This document shows, piece by piece, positions 7,359-15,241 of a DNA stretch of 64,000 nucleotides; the stretch's first letter is position 1; the number at the start of each line of letters is the position of its first letter. The DNA is from Bacillota bacterium (GTDB lineage Bacteria > Bacillota > Desulfitobacteriia > Desulfitobacteriales > JAJXUE01), in assembly GCA_021783135.1 (NCBI GenBank), contig JAJXUE010000005.1:1-64000 (forward strand), read 5' to 3'. A model generated the notes under the pieces. The model was not told the origin of the DNA, did no database searches, and worked only from the letters and a program-made list of their open reading frames with translations. Both the position numbers and the translations under genes were made by a program.

Positions 7359-8630
7359 TTAGCCCGCAAAAGAAAGATAGAGCAATACGGCATTGAGGGA
7401 CACGATCATCGTTACAATCACTACACCAATCCAATTGGTGATTGATTTGTTGACGAAAGCACCCATAATTTCCTTGCGTTTGGTGATTAACATTAAGGGA
7501 ATTATTGCTGCGGGCAAGGCGAAACTTAGCGTCACTTGACTCATAATCAAAATTTTCATCGGGTTAAACCCTAACCACAACAACACGATGGCTGGGATTA
7601 TTGTGATGATGCGGCGCACACTTATCGGGATATCGAGACCGATAAATCCTTTGAGCATACACTCTCCTGCCATAGCCCCTACGGTTGAGGAGGAAAGCCC
7701 AGAGGCCAAAAGCGCCAGGCCAAATGCCCCGGCTGAGAAACTTCCTAGCAGGGGAGCTAAAGATTGGTGGGCCTGTTCAATCGAGTCAACAGGTGAGCCT
7801 TGACCGTAAAATACTGCCGCAGCAACCACGACCATGGCTGCATTGACTAAAAAGGCAATGTTCATGGCAAAAATTATGTCAAATCGTTCCATTTTAAAGT
7901 GACTTTTAGCTTCTTCGATACTGTCCGATTTGCGTCGTGCTTTCATTAAGTCAGAGTGCAGGTAGATCACGTGGGGCATTACTGTGGCGCCGAGCATGCC
8001 GACTGCGACCAAGATGCTCTCCGGACCTAAATTCGGTACCAAGGTATGGAATACAACGGCACCCCAGTCTGGTTTAGCCAAGAATATTTCGGCCAGATAT
8101 GAGATGCCAATTACAGCAACTAAGCCGATAATTACCCTTTCTACTACGTGCTGTCCATAGCGACGCAGAAATACAATGCCAAATGTAAGTGCAACCGTGA
8201 TACATCCTGCAGTAACTAAGGGAATGCCGAAAAGCAAATACAGTCCTAAGGTGGCACCTAAAAATTCTGCCATATAGGTGGCGATAGCGGCAAAAAGCAT
8301 AGTCGTCCAAAGCAATATGTTGGTTTTGCGGCTAAAAACCTTGCCACAATGTGTTGCCAAGTCTTCCCCGGTTACAATTCCGAGCTTTGCGGACAAAGTT
8401 TGCAGGAAAATGGCCATTAAGTTACTCCACAACACAACCCAAACCAACCCGTAATTAAAATTTGACCCGGCACTGATGTTGGTTGCAAAATTCCCAGGGT
8501 CTATGTAGGCGACACTCACTATAAAGGCCGGACCGAGGAATTTGGACAGTGCGCGCAGCTTTTCTTGCCAAGTCAAATTGAGATTTAGGGGTACGGCTAC
8601 ATTACGCGGTACGTTAATTCCTTCACTCAC
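7359..8630 (-). CDS. mntH: Nramp-family divalent metal (Mn2+/Fe2+) transporter
   Basis: A 423-residue membrane protein with about eleven helices. The metal-site motif DPGNF in the first helix (Asp44-Phe48) and the MPH motif in the sixth (GATVMPHVIYLHS) are both intact, which marks a true proton-coupled Mn2+/Fe2+ importer. The ATG is preceded by a purine-rich GGAGGAG. The gene is divergent from a DtxR-type regulator with 103 bp between the starts. A 6-bp dyad in that space is a candidate operator, so repression at high Mn is expected by analogy with the B. subtilis mntH/mntR pair. Confidence 0.95.
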   Translation of the reverse strand: MSEGINVPRNVAVPLNLNLTWQEKLRALSKFLGPAFIVSVAYIDPGNFATNISAGSNFNYGLVWVVLWSNLMAIFLQTLSAKLGIVTGEDLATHCGKVFSRKTNILLWTTMLFAAIATYMAEFLGATLGLYLLFGIPLVTAGCITVALTFGIVFLRRYGQHVVERVIIGLVAVIGISYLAEIFLAKPDWGAVVFHTLVPNLGPESILVAVGMLGATVMPHVIYLHSDLMKARRKSDSIEEAKSHFKMERFDIIFAMNIAFLVNAAMVVVAAAVFYGQGSPVDSIEQAHQSLAPLLGSFSAGAFGLALLASGLSSSTVGAMAGECMLKGFIGLDIPISVRRIITIIPAIVLLWLGFNPMKILIMSQVTLSFALPAAIIPLMLITKRKEIMGAFVNKSITNWIGVVIVTMIVSLNAVLLYLSFAG

Positions 8631-8688
8631 TTGTGCGTCTCCTCCTGTAATGGTAGTTCTAAAATTTTTTGGGCAGGAATATAGTGAT

Positions 8689-8715
8689 ACCTAACTAAGG
8701 CCACACGGATTAGGT
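8689..8715. promoter_or_regulatory. Candidate DtxR/MntR operator between mntH and its regulator
   Basis: ACCTAA at 8689-8694 and TTAGGT at 8710-8715 form a perfect dyad with 15 bases between. The half-site resembles the DtxR-family half-site (TTAGGTTAG-like). It lies in the 103-bp divergent promoter region, 19 bp before the regulator start. The position supports shared or self-regulation, and binding is inferred. Confidence 0.45.
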
Positions 8716-8733
8716 GGGTTAAGGAGGGAAAGT

Positions 8734-9174
8734 ATGCTCTCACCCAGTTTGGAGGATTATTTGGAAGAACTATACCGATTCTCTTTAACCACCCCAACTG
8801 TTCGTGTTACGGATTTAAGCACTAAGCTGCATGTTAAACTGCCGTCAGTAACCAAGGCGTTACATCGGCTCAAAGACTTAAACTACATCAAGTATGAACC
8901 CTATGGGGAAATCGAGTTGACGGAAATGGGGCGGGACAAAGGGACATTTTTGGTCAAGCGCAACAAGCTGCTACTGGAGTTTTTGACGCTAATATGTAGT
9001 GATTGTAATGTTGAGGCGGAGGCTGAAGCTATGGAACATTACTTATGTGCTGCGACTATAGCCGCAATCGATAACCTCGTAGCGTTTGCGCGAAGCAGGC
9101 CGGAGTGGTATGGACAGTTTTTGCAATACCTAGGGCAAACTTCTGAGTCAGAGCTAACACCTCCTAAAGCTTAG
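8734..9174 (+). CDS. mntR: DtxR/MntR-family metal-dependent transcription regulator
   Basis: A 146-residue protein opening with the family pattern SLEDYLEELY, followed by a winged helix in which the recognition helix reads VKLPSVTKALHRLKDLNYI. A helical dimerisation and metal-binding region follows with a Glu-rich stretch (VEAEAEAMEH). The length fits the short MntR branch without the SH3-like domain of DtxR. The ATG follows AAGGAGGG. Divergence from mntH supports Mn-dependent control of that gene. The symbol is given on family plus context. An iron-sensing relative (IdeR-like) is not excluded. Confidence 0.85.
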   Translation: MLSPSLEDYLEELYRFSLTTPTVRVTDLSTKLHVKLPSVTKALHRLKDLNYIKYEPYGEIELTEMGRDKGTFLVKRNKLLLEFLTLICSDCNVEAEAEAMEHYLCAATIAAIDNLVAFARSRPEWYGQFLQYLGQTSESELTPPKA

Positions 9175-9320
9175 TTATGGGTATACGACGCTTGGTCATA
9201 GATCATTAGCCTTAGCTAACATGATTTACTCTAAAATAGCCTATGGCATCGGCCTGTCATCGGTGCCTCTGGACAGGTAATTTGGCAAATTCCATATTTT
9301 AATAGTAATAAAGCATAAAA

Positions 9321-9370
9321 ACAAAAGGTACGAACCGTCTCGGTGAGAGGGGCTAGTACCTTTTGTTTTT
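9321..9370 (+). terminator. Intrinsic terminator
   Basis: ACAAAAGGTAC at 9321-9331 pairs with GTACCTTTTGT at 9356-9366, followed by a T-run. The 24-base loop contains a smaller GC hairpin. It ends the regulator transcript. About 150 bp before it (9175-9320) hold nothing recognisable. Confidence 0.75.
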
Positions 9371-9402
9371 CGTTCTGCTATAATTGACGCAAAGGGGGTG
9401 AC

Positions 9403-9783
9403 ATGTTAAGCGTGAACGTTAAAAAGATTAATGATTTTGTCGCTGAAAAATCAACGCTTTTATTCGGCACGATGTGGATGTTTTATGCCTTTTTTGTCTA
9501 TGGGTTATTACCTCTGATTCCACAAATATCTGCTTTTCAAAGCCAAATCTTCTATTGGTCAGGTTGGGTGCAACTCTGGGCTTTACCGTTGCTGATGGTA
9601 GGGCAAAACGTCATGGGGCGTTCTGCGGAACTGAGGGATCAAGAAACCCATGATGCAGTAATGGGTGAATTAGCCATAGTTCAAGAAGAGTTGGCACTGG
9701 CACGGGAGGAACGTGAAAGGCTGACGAACTTACTATCAGAGCTACATGCCAGGATTCCGGATGTACTTAATAGCTGTGAATAG
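9403..9783 (+). CDS. Small membrane protein with two TM helices and a C-terminal coiled coil
   Basis: 126 residues, no family recognised with confidence. Two hydrophobic helices lie at about residues 20-38 and 50-68 (the second ends at WALPLLMVGQNVMG). A charged heptad-like region (ELAIVQEELALAREERERL) then suggests a cytoplasmic coiled coil. The layout resembles small inner-membrane proteins sometimes labelled low-affinity iron permease-like, but that comparison is weak. The start follows GGGGGTGAC. It is flanked by a terminator upstream and 90 bp of spacer downstream, so it is probably monocistronic. Confidence 0.6.
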   Translation: MLSVNVKKINDFVAEKSTLLFGTMWMFYAFFVYGLLPLIPQISAFQSQIFYWSGWVQLWALPLLMVGQNVMGRSAELRDQETHDAVMGELAIVQEELALAREERERLTNLLSELHARIPDVLNSCE

Positions 9784-9873
9784 CCATTTTTGTATAACTA
9801 TTGACAAGTAATGGTATGCATTATTAAATGGGGTTGTCTTGTTGTAGTTATAAATAATTAGCGAGGTGATGGT

Positions 9874-11046
9874 ATGTATCCGTTGCTGCAAGGTATGCGC
9901 ATTCTAGATTTAACCAGGTTGCTACCGGGAGGCTACGCTACTCAACTATTGGGTGACTTAGGGGCGGAAGTATTGAAGGTTGAGGATACGAGTCAGGGCG
10001 ACTATATGCGCCAACTAGGTGTACATTTTCCGGACAGTGAAGAAAGTGCTTTGTACTGGGGTTTAAATCGTAATAAAAAAAGTATTAGGCTTAACCTAAA
10101 AAGTGAAGCGGGTAAGGAAATATTTTTTCAGCTCTTACAAACCTACGATGTTGTTATGGAGGGTTTTAGACCTGGGGTAATGGAGAAGCTAGGCTTGGGC
10201 TATGAGCAATTAAAACAGGCTAATCCGGCCGTTATTATGTGTTCTATTTCCGGCTATGGTCAGGATGGACCTTATAAGCAACGAGCGGGTCATGACATCA
10301 ACTTCACTGCTATCGCCGGTGCGTTGGGTCAAACCGGTGCGGCAGAAGGCACTCCAATCATTCCGGCTGTGCAGATTGCCGATATTGGTGGCGGAGGTCT
10401 GATGGCTGCAGTTGGCGTGTTGGCAGCCAGTATCGCCAGACAGAATACGGGTCAGGGTCAATATGTGGACGTTGCGATGTTGGATGGGGTGGTCTCTTGG
10501 ATGACGATGCTGTTCATGCAGTTGGCGGTGAATGACCCGACGGCTAAGCGCGGCAAGGGCTGGTTAAACGGAGGGCTTCCCTGCTACTCTGTCTATGAGA
10601 CCAAGGATGCAAGATATGTGAGTATCGGAGCTCTGGAAGATAAATTTTGGCAGGAGTTTTGCCGAGTCGTGGGTAGGGAAGACCTTATTTGTCAGCAGTT
10701 TTCACCGGAGGCTTGGGTGAAAAGTGAGGTAGAGGTAATCTTTAAGGCCAAAACCAGAGAGGAATGGCAGGGGATAGCAGCTGAGCATGATTTATGCTTA
10801 GAGCCTGTGTTGGATTTGGCTGAGGTCAAGCAGCACCCACAGGTGCTTGCGCGCGAGCTATTTAGTCCACTCACCCATCACCTGGCCGGCGAGGTTGACG
10901 TTGTTGGCATACCGCTTAAGTATCAGGTGGAGCAGCAGAGAGACAGTGTACCACCGGGTTGGGGTGAACACACCCGCGAGGTGCTTTTAGGCTTGGGTGT
11001 GACTGAAGCACGCATTAAAGAGCTTGGTCAAACCGGGGTGATTTGA
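9874..11046 (+). CDS. CaiB/BaiF-family (class III) CoA-transferase
   Basis: 390 residues. The N-terminal part is typical of the family (LLQGMRILDLTRLLPGGYATQLLGDLGAEVLKVE). The catalytic Asp lies in the segment AGHDINF near residue 138, which becomes acylated during CoA transfer or racemisation in this family. The closest functional types are alpha-methylacyl-CoA racemase and formyl- or succinyl-CoA transferases, and the substrate cannot be fixed from sequence. The start follows GCGAGGTGAT. An SDR gene lies 88 bp downstream on the same strand and could act on the same or a related acyl metabolite. Confidence 0.9.
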   Translation: MYPLLQGMRILDLTRLLPGGYATQLLGDLGAEVLKVEDTSQGDYMRQLGVHFPDSEESALYWGLNRNKKSIRLNLKSEAGKEIFFQLLQTYDVVMEGFRPGVMEKLGLGYEQLKQANPAVIMCSISGYGQDGPYKQRAGHDINFTAIAGALGQTGAAEGTPIIPAVQIADIGGGGLMAAVGVLAASIARQNTGQGQYVDVAMLDGVVSWMTMLFMQLAVNDPTAKRGKGWLNGGLPCYSVYETKDARYVSIGALEDKFWQEFCRVVGREDLICQQFSPEAWVKSEVEVIFKAKTREEWQGIAAEHDLCLEPVLDLAEVKQHPQVLARELFSPLTHHLAGEVDVVGIPLKYQVEQQRDSVPPGWGEHTREVLLGLGVTEARIKELGQTGVI

Positions 11047-11134
11047 TTTTGCACAACTTAACACACCAATTCGGCAAGTGCGTGTTAAAGTACGCGTCTT
11101 AGTGAAATAAATAAAACAATAGGAGGCTTTTAAC

Positions 11135-11896
11135 ATGCAAACAAGGGGCAGGATGGTTTTAATCACGGGGGGAGGCTCTGGCATCGGCTTAGCTCTGGTC
11201 GAGCGTTTTTATCAAGCCGGCAATACAGTTATTATTTGTGGACGCCGCTCGGAAAGACTGCAAGCGGCCAAGGCTAAATTTCCCAAGCTAGTTACCAAGG
11301 TATGTGACGTCGCGGATGAACCCCAGCGGCTAGCACTGTTTGCTTGGGTTGTTAATGAGTTTCCGAGCTTGGACGTTCTCGTAAACAATGCCGGGATGCA
11401 GCAACGCATCAACCTCAAACAACCAAACGCTGCTTGGAGTTATTATCAGCAAGAAATTGCGGCCAATTTGGAGGCGCCGATTCACCTGTCTTTGCTCTTT
11501 CTGCCGCATTTACTGCAGCAAGAGGCTGGGACAATTATTAATGTTTCCTCCAATTTAGGCGTTACACCTGCGGCTTGGGCGCCTATCTATAGTGCCACCA
11601 AAGCTGCGATGCATTCATTTAGCATGAGTCTTAGGTTGCAAATGGCGGAGACAAAAGTAAATATTGTGGAAGTGTTACCTCCTGCGGTTAATACGGATTT
11701 AGGCGGGGTTGGACTACATACCTTTGGCGTACCGGTGGATGATTTTGCTGACGCCGTGTTTACCGGCTTGGCCAATGGAGATAAGGAAATAGGGTATGCC
11801 GGCACGGAGAGAACAATTCGAGCTTCGCGCGATGAAATTGATGCAGGCGCCGCAGGCATGTGGCAAAATTTTATTAAGCATAATCCCGGATTTTAA
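11135..11896 (+). CDS. Short-chain dehydrogenase/reductase, DltE-like
   Basis: 253 residues with a Rossmann fold. The cofactor motif TGGGSGIG is at about 10-17, NNAG near residue 88, and the catalytic pair Tyr152-x3-Lys156 in YSATK. The pattern with a long loop after NNAGMQ is like the DltE/YciK subgroup of classical SDRs. The residue set suggests NADP(H), because Arg residues follow the second strand (CGRRSER). AGGAGGC precedes the ATG. Substrate unknown. Confidence 0.9.
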   Translation: MQTRGRMVLITGGGSGIGLALVERFYQAGNTVIICGRRSERLQAAKAKFPKLVTKVCDVADEPQRLALFAWVVNEFPSLDVLVNNAGMQQRINLKQPNAAWSYYQQEIAANLEAPIHLSLLFLPHLLQQEAGTIINVSSNLGVTPAAWAPIYSATKAAMHSFSMSLRLQMAETKVNIVEVLPPAVNTDLGGVGLHTFGVPVDDFADAVFTGLANGDKEIGYAGTERTIRASRDEIDAGAAGMWQNFIKHNPGF

Positions 11897-11948
11897 TAAA
11901 CAATACGTGAGTAAACGAAACTAGCAGGAAAAAAAGCAGCAAGAAAAG

Positions 11949-11980
11949 AACTGCCGGGACATATACGTCCTGGCAGTTTT
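11949..11980 (+). terminator. Intrinsic terminator after SDR gene
   Basis: AACTGCCGGGAC pairs with GTCCTGGCAGTT (one G-T pair) around a 6-base loop, followed by TT. It separates the CoA-transferase/SDR pair from the sigma-54 regulator gene. Confidence 0.75.
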
Positions 11981-12063
11981 ATGGTGACGTGCAGAACAAA
12001 TATAATTTGGTATAATTGACTTACACAAGAGCCAGATGGCTATAAGTTAAATGGGGTGTACTA

Positions 12064-13467
12064 ATGCAGCGGATTTTGGTGGCGGACGACGAAGTTAATA
12101 TGCGATGGGCTCTCCAGCGGGCCTTGCAAACGGCCGGCTATGAGGTGGAAACTGCAGAAGACGGGCAGTCTGCTGTCGAACAAGCTTTAGGTGATTGTCC
12201 CGACTTGGTTTTGCTTGATTATAAAATGCCCAGGCTTAATGGCTTGGACGCCCTGAAGAAGTTAAAAAGTCACTATCCGAATTTACTGGTTATCTTAATG
12301 ACTGCTCATGGCAGTACCCCAAATGCTGTTGAGGCAATGAAAGCAGGCGCCTATGATTATATCATGAAGCCGTTTGATATCGAGGAACTGCTGTTGACAG
12401 TTGCCAAGGGGCTCGAGGTTGAAAATTTACGGCAACAGGTTGATTATCTCAAAGAGGAAGTTAACGATCGTTCCGGGTGGGGCCAATTCGTAGGTACCAG
12501 CGCACCCATGACGCAAGTGTATAAGTTAGTTGAGCAGGTTGCGCCTACCTCGGCTACTGTCTTGATTCAAGGTGAATCGGGAACGGGCAAGGAACTAGTG
12601 GCCCATGCCATTCATGCGTTGAGTCCGCGCCGGGATAGGTCTTTTATTCGGGTCAATTGTGCGGCCTTACCCGAGGCTCTCTTGGAAAGTGAACTCTTTG
12701 GGCACGAAAAGGGTGCATTCACCGGAGCAATAGCTCGCAAGGCGGGGCGTTTTGAACTGGCGGACGGCGGTACGCTATTTCTCGATGAAATTGGCGAGTT
12801 ATCGCCCCATGTTCAGGTCAGATTATTAAGGGTCTTGCAAGAGCGGAGCTTTGAACGGGTCGGCGGCGAGAAAACAATCACGGTTGATGTGCGGATTATT
12901 ACGGCTACCAACCGTGACTTGTGTGTCGAAATGCAGGAAGGTCGCTTCCGGGAGGATTTGTTTTATAGGCTGAATGTTTTTCCTCTTACAGTACCACCGC
13001 TGCGCGAACGCAGCGATGACATACCTTTATTAGTGAACCATTTTCTCGCAGTATACTCCCAGGGCCAAGATAAACGACTTACGCCTGATGCCTTAGAGGC
13101 GCTTTTAAACTATACTTGGCCCGGAAACGTGCGTGAACTGCAAAACTTCGTGGAACGGATGGTGATTATATGCCCCGGGCGCGAAATCGGACGGGAATAT
13201 CTACCTCAGTTAATCTTATCACCCCGCTTAGGCAGAGAGTCCGCACAGATTAATTTACCCCCCCAAGGTATTTCCTTAGAACAGTTAGAAAAATCCTTGT
13301 TGCAGCAAGCTATCGAACAAACCAAGGGCAATCAGAGCAAAGCTGCCCGGTTGTTGGGTTTATCCAGGTATTCTTTTTTGTACAGGCTGAGCAAACATCA
13401 AATTGACGCACATCATCAGGAGGAAGTCGGTACGGGTAAACAAAAAAATCCTACGAAGGAGTCATAA
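12064..13467 (+). CDS. NtrC-type sigma-54-dependent response regulator
   Basis: 467 residues in three parts. A receiver domain has the acidic pair Asp8-Asp9, the phosphorylation site Asp52 (LLDYKMP) and the conserved Thr and Lys (LMTAHGS, IMKPFD). A central AAA+ domain has Walker A GESGTGKE at 170-177 and the sigma-54 contact loop GAFTGA at 217-222. A C-terminal Fis-type helix-turn-helix reads [20 protein letters not shown]. It should activate RNA polymerase-sigma-54 from upstream sites when phosphorylated. The kinase gene starts 6 bp downstream. The only sigma-54 promoter recognised in the window lies just past the kinase gene, with two repeated dyads in the expected enhancer position. Confidence 0.96.
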   Translation: MQRILVADDEVNMRWALQRALQTAGYEVETAEDGQSAVEQALGDCPDLVLLDYKMPRLNGLDALKKLKSHYPNLLVILMTAHGSTPNAVEAMKAGAYDYIMKPFDIEELLLTVAKGLEVENLRQQVDYLKEEVNDRSGWGQFVGTSAPMTQVYKLVEQVAPTSATVLIQGESGTGKELVAHAIHALSPRRDRSFIRVNCAALPEALLESELFGHEKGAFTGAIARKAGRFELADGGTLFLDEIGELSPHVQVRLLRVLQERSFERVGGEKTITVDVRIITATNRDLCVEMQEGRFREDLFYRLNVFPLTVPPLRERSDDIPLLVNHFLAVYSQGQDKRLTPDALEALLNYTWPGNVRELQNFVERMVIICPGREIGREYLPQLILSPRLGRESAQINLPPQGISLEQLEKSLLQQAIEQTKGNQSKAARLLGLSRYSFLYRLSKHQIDAHHQEEVGTGKQKNPTKES

Positions 13468-13473
13468 AGCAAC

Positions 13474-14622
13474 ATGAGCGAGCCATACTCGGTTAAGCCC
13501 AGCCACTTAAGAAATGCTATAGACTTGATTATCATTTTTTTGTTCATCATTGTCCTAACCTATATTCACTATACTTCCTATCAGTATGCTGTTGACTACC
13601 ACATTTTGTTGCAATTTGGCTACTACATTCCGGTCATATATGCTGCTATGCGGTTTGGTCCGTCCGGCGGTATTGCATCGGGTTTGGTAATTACAATTCT
13701 CTTTTTGCCTCACTTAGCCCATTTTCGCACTATAAGTCTGGCTGCGTGGTATACGCAGTGGGTAGAAATTATTTTGATTAACGTGATTGGTTGGTTAACC
13801 GGATTTTTAATCCGCCAGGAGCGCCAGGTCACGCGGCGTTACCGGCACGCGCTGGCGGTGCAAAGTGATCTCGTAGAACAGCTCAAACGCGAAGGTGAAC
13901 AACGCGAGCGTCTGGAGCAAGAGGTGCGACGGGCGGAGCGGTTGACGGCGCTAGGCCACCTGAGTGCCGGGCTTGCCCATGAAATTCGTAACCCTTTAGG
14001 CGTAATTCAGGTAACCGCTCAATTGCTCACCCGTGAAAGACCTCAGGATGAAGTGGTGGGTGAATATTGCCGTGTTCTGCAAGAAGAGGGTGGTCGACTC
14101 AACCGTATGGTTAGTCAATTTCTGGATTTTGCCCGTCCGAAGGAGCCGATCCGGCAACGGATGGCTTTAAAACGGGTAGTAGAAGAGGGAACAGCTTTAG
14201 CAATACCGCTTTTGCGGCAGTCCAAAATTCGCTTTGAGCAAAACTTGGGAGGGGTCGGAGAGCAGGTGGTTGAAGTGGACTTTGACCAAATGAAACAAGT
14301 TATGCTCAATGTCTTAATTAATGCCATCGAAGCCCAAGGACAAGACGGTGTAATTACCCTTGAAGGCCATCAGGCCCCCGGATTTGTCGGTTTGGTTGTT
14401 AGTGATCAAGGCCCCGGTATCCCAGTCGACATTCTTCCCTATGTCTTTGACCCTTTTTTCACGACCAAGGATAAAGGGGCAGGCTTAGGCTTGTCGGTAG
14501 TCCACGGCATTATTACGCAGCACGGCGGCAAGATTTCTCTGGTCAACAATACCGCTGGAGGGATCAGGGTCGAGATCCTCTTGCCGATTCAAGTTAAGGA
14601 TAAAACTGACTCTAGCACTTAA
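13474..14622 (+). CDS. Membrane sensor histidine kinase, partner of the NtrC-type regulator
   Basis: 382 residues. Four hydrophobic helices occupy about residues 15-115 with almost no external loop, so it probably senses within or at the membrane or in the cytoplasm. A coiled linker leads to the phosphoacceptor His169 in LAHEIRNPLG. The ATPase domain shows the N box (MLNVLINAIEAQ), the G1 box (VSDQGPGIP), an F box (DPFFTTKDKGAGLGL) and the G2 box. It belongs to the NtrB/AtoS/ZraS-like group that pairs with sigma-54 activators. It follows the regulator by 6 bp and a terminator lies at 14685-14726. Confidence 0.95.
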   Translation: MSEPYSVKPSHLRNAIDLIIIFLFIIVLTYIHYTSYQYAVDYHILLQFGYYIPVIYAAMRFGPSGGIASGLVITILFLPHLAHFRTISLAAWYTQWVEIILINVIGWLTGFLIRQERQVTRRYRHALAVQSDLVEQLKREGEQRERLEQEVRRAERLTALGHLSAGLAHEIRNPLGVIQVTAQLLTRERPQDEVVGEYCRVLQEEGGRLNRMVSQFLDFARPKEPIRQRMALKRVVEEGTALAIPLLRQSKIRFEQNLGGVGEQVVEVDFDQMKQVMLNVLINAIEAQGQDGVITLEGHQAPGFVGLVVSDQGPGIPVDILPYVFDPFFTTKDKGAGLGLSVVHGIITQHGGKISLVNNTAGGIRVEILLPIQVKDKTDSST

Positions 14623-14684
14623 TTGCCTTCCGGGCTTTGGTCTTTCCCCCTAGATCATGATATTTATAGTTTTTTATAGCCATT

Positions 14685-14726
14685 GGCTCCTACTGTTAGG
14701 TATTCCTGCAGGAGGAGTCTTTTTTA
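14685..14726 (+). terminator. Intrinsic terminator after the two-component genes
   Basis: A 7-bp stem (GGCTCCT with AGGAGTC, one G-T pair) with a 21-base loop and a six-base T-run at 14720-14725. It separates the two-component operon from the sigma-54 promoter region. Confidence 0.6.
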
Positions 14727-14733
14727 ACATGCG

Positions 14734-14769
14734 TGTGCTAAATGACACAAGAATGCGCTATATGGCACA
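14734..14769. promoter_or_regulatory. Two phased 16-bp dyads, candidate enhancer sites for the NtrC-type regulator
   Basis: TGTGCTAAATGACACA at 14734-14749 and TGCGCTATATGGCACA at 14754-14769 match at 13 of 16 positions and each has TGYG...CACA symmetry. Their starts are exactly 20 bp apart, close to two helical turns. They lie about 97 and 117 bp upstream of the predicted start of the sigma-54 promoter, the usual enhancer distance. They are the obvious binding sites for the adjacent regulator, though binding is inferred. Confidence 0.65.
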
Positions 14770-14831
14770 AGCCTGCAATTTGACCGTGTTACAAGTGTTC
14801 TGAACCAGCCCAAAACTCCACTTGTGAACGT

Positions 14832-14847
14832 TGGCACGATCCTTGCT
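14832..14847 (+). promoter_or_regulatory. Sigma-54 (-24/-12) promoter
   Basis: TGGCAC-N5-TTGCT, a full match to the sigma-54 consensus TGGCAC-N5-TTGCW with the invariant GG and GC correctly spaced. The expected transcription start is near 14858, giving a 45-base leader before the Met-rich protein. It is directly downstream of an NtrC-type regulator and kinase. Confidence 0.88.
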
Positions 14848-14902
14848 TAAAATAATTGCGCTCCTCGTATTTGGACAAAAAAATGAGAAAGTAGGTGCGA
14901 AA

Positions 14903-15226
14903 TTGCAAGGTAGTACTCGAAAAGTATGCGGTTCTATTTTATTAAGTTTAGTTTTGCTGTTTAACCTTGCCGGTGTGGTCTTAGCGGATGGTAACAATCA
15001 AAGTATGCCTGGGATGAATATGTCCAGCTCAGACCAAAACACCAATCAAAACAGTATGCCCGGGATGAATATGCCGAGCACCAACCAAAACAGTATGACC
15101 GGGATGGCTAGTCAATCCTCTGCCCAGGGAGTTAATTGGTATATTGTCGGCGGATTCATCTTATTTAATTGCCTAATAGTGATTTCAGCCGCCCTAGCCA
15201 AGCCCTCGGCCAAGGGCCTTAAGTAG
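14903..15226 (+). CDS. Met-rich exported membrane-anchored small protein
   Basis: 107 residues, no family recognised. A signal peptide or first membrane helix lies at about 10-30 (ILLSLVLLFNLAGVVLADG). The exposed middle contains two copies of SMPGMNM and one SMTGM, separated by Asn/Gln/Ser-rich linkers. A second hydrophobic helix (WYIVGGFILFNCLIVISAALA) is near the C-terminus. Clusters of Met with spacing M-x2-M-x-M are seen in proteins that bind Cu(I) or Ag(I), so metal binding is plausible but not shown. The TTG start follows AGTAGGTG at a 5-base spacing, and in-frame upstream codons would place the start at or before the promoter. It is the first gene of the sigma-54 unit, 15 bp before the polyferredoxin. 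Confidence 0.7.
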   Translation: MQGSTRKVCGSILLSLVLLFNLAGVVLADGNNQSMPGMNMSSSDQNTNQNSMPGMNMPSTNQNSMTGMASQSSAQGVNWYIVGGFILFNCLIVISAALAKPSAKGLK

Positions 15227-15241
15227 AAAGGTGGTAAAATA

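Noticed and set aside
9321-9370. Riboswitch-like structure ahead of the 126-residue membrane protein
   Set aside because: The outer stem ends in a T-run and there is no conserved aptamer pattern visible, so it is called as a terminator.
14754-14775. Possible second sigma-54 promoter (TGGCACAAGCCTGCA)
   Set aside because: The GG and GC elements are one base too close. The same bases belong to the second dyad, and a perfect site lies 70 bp downstream.
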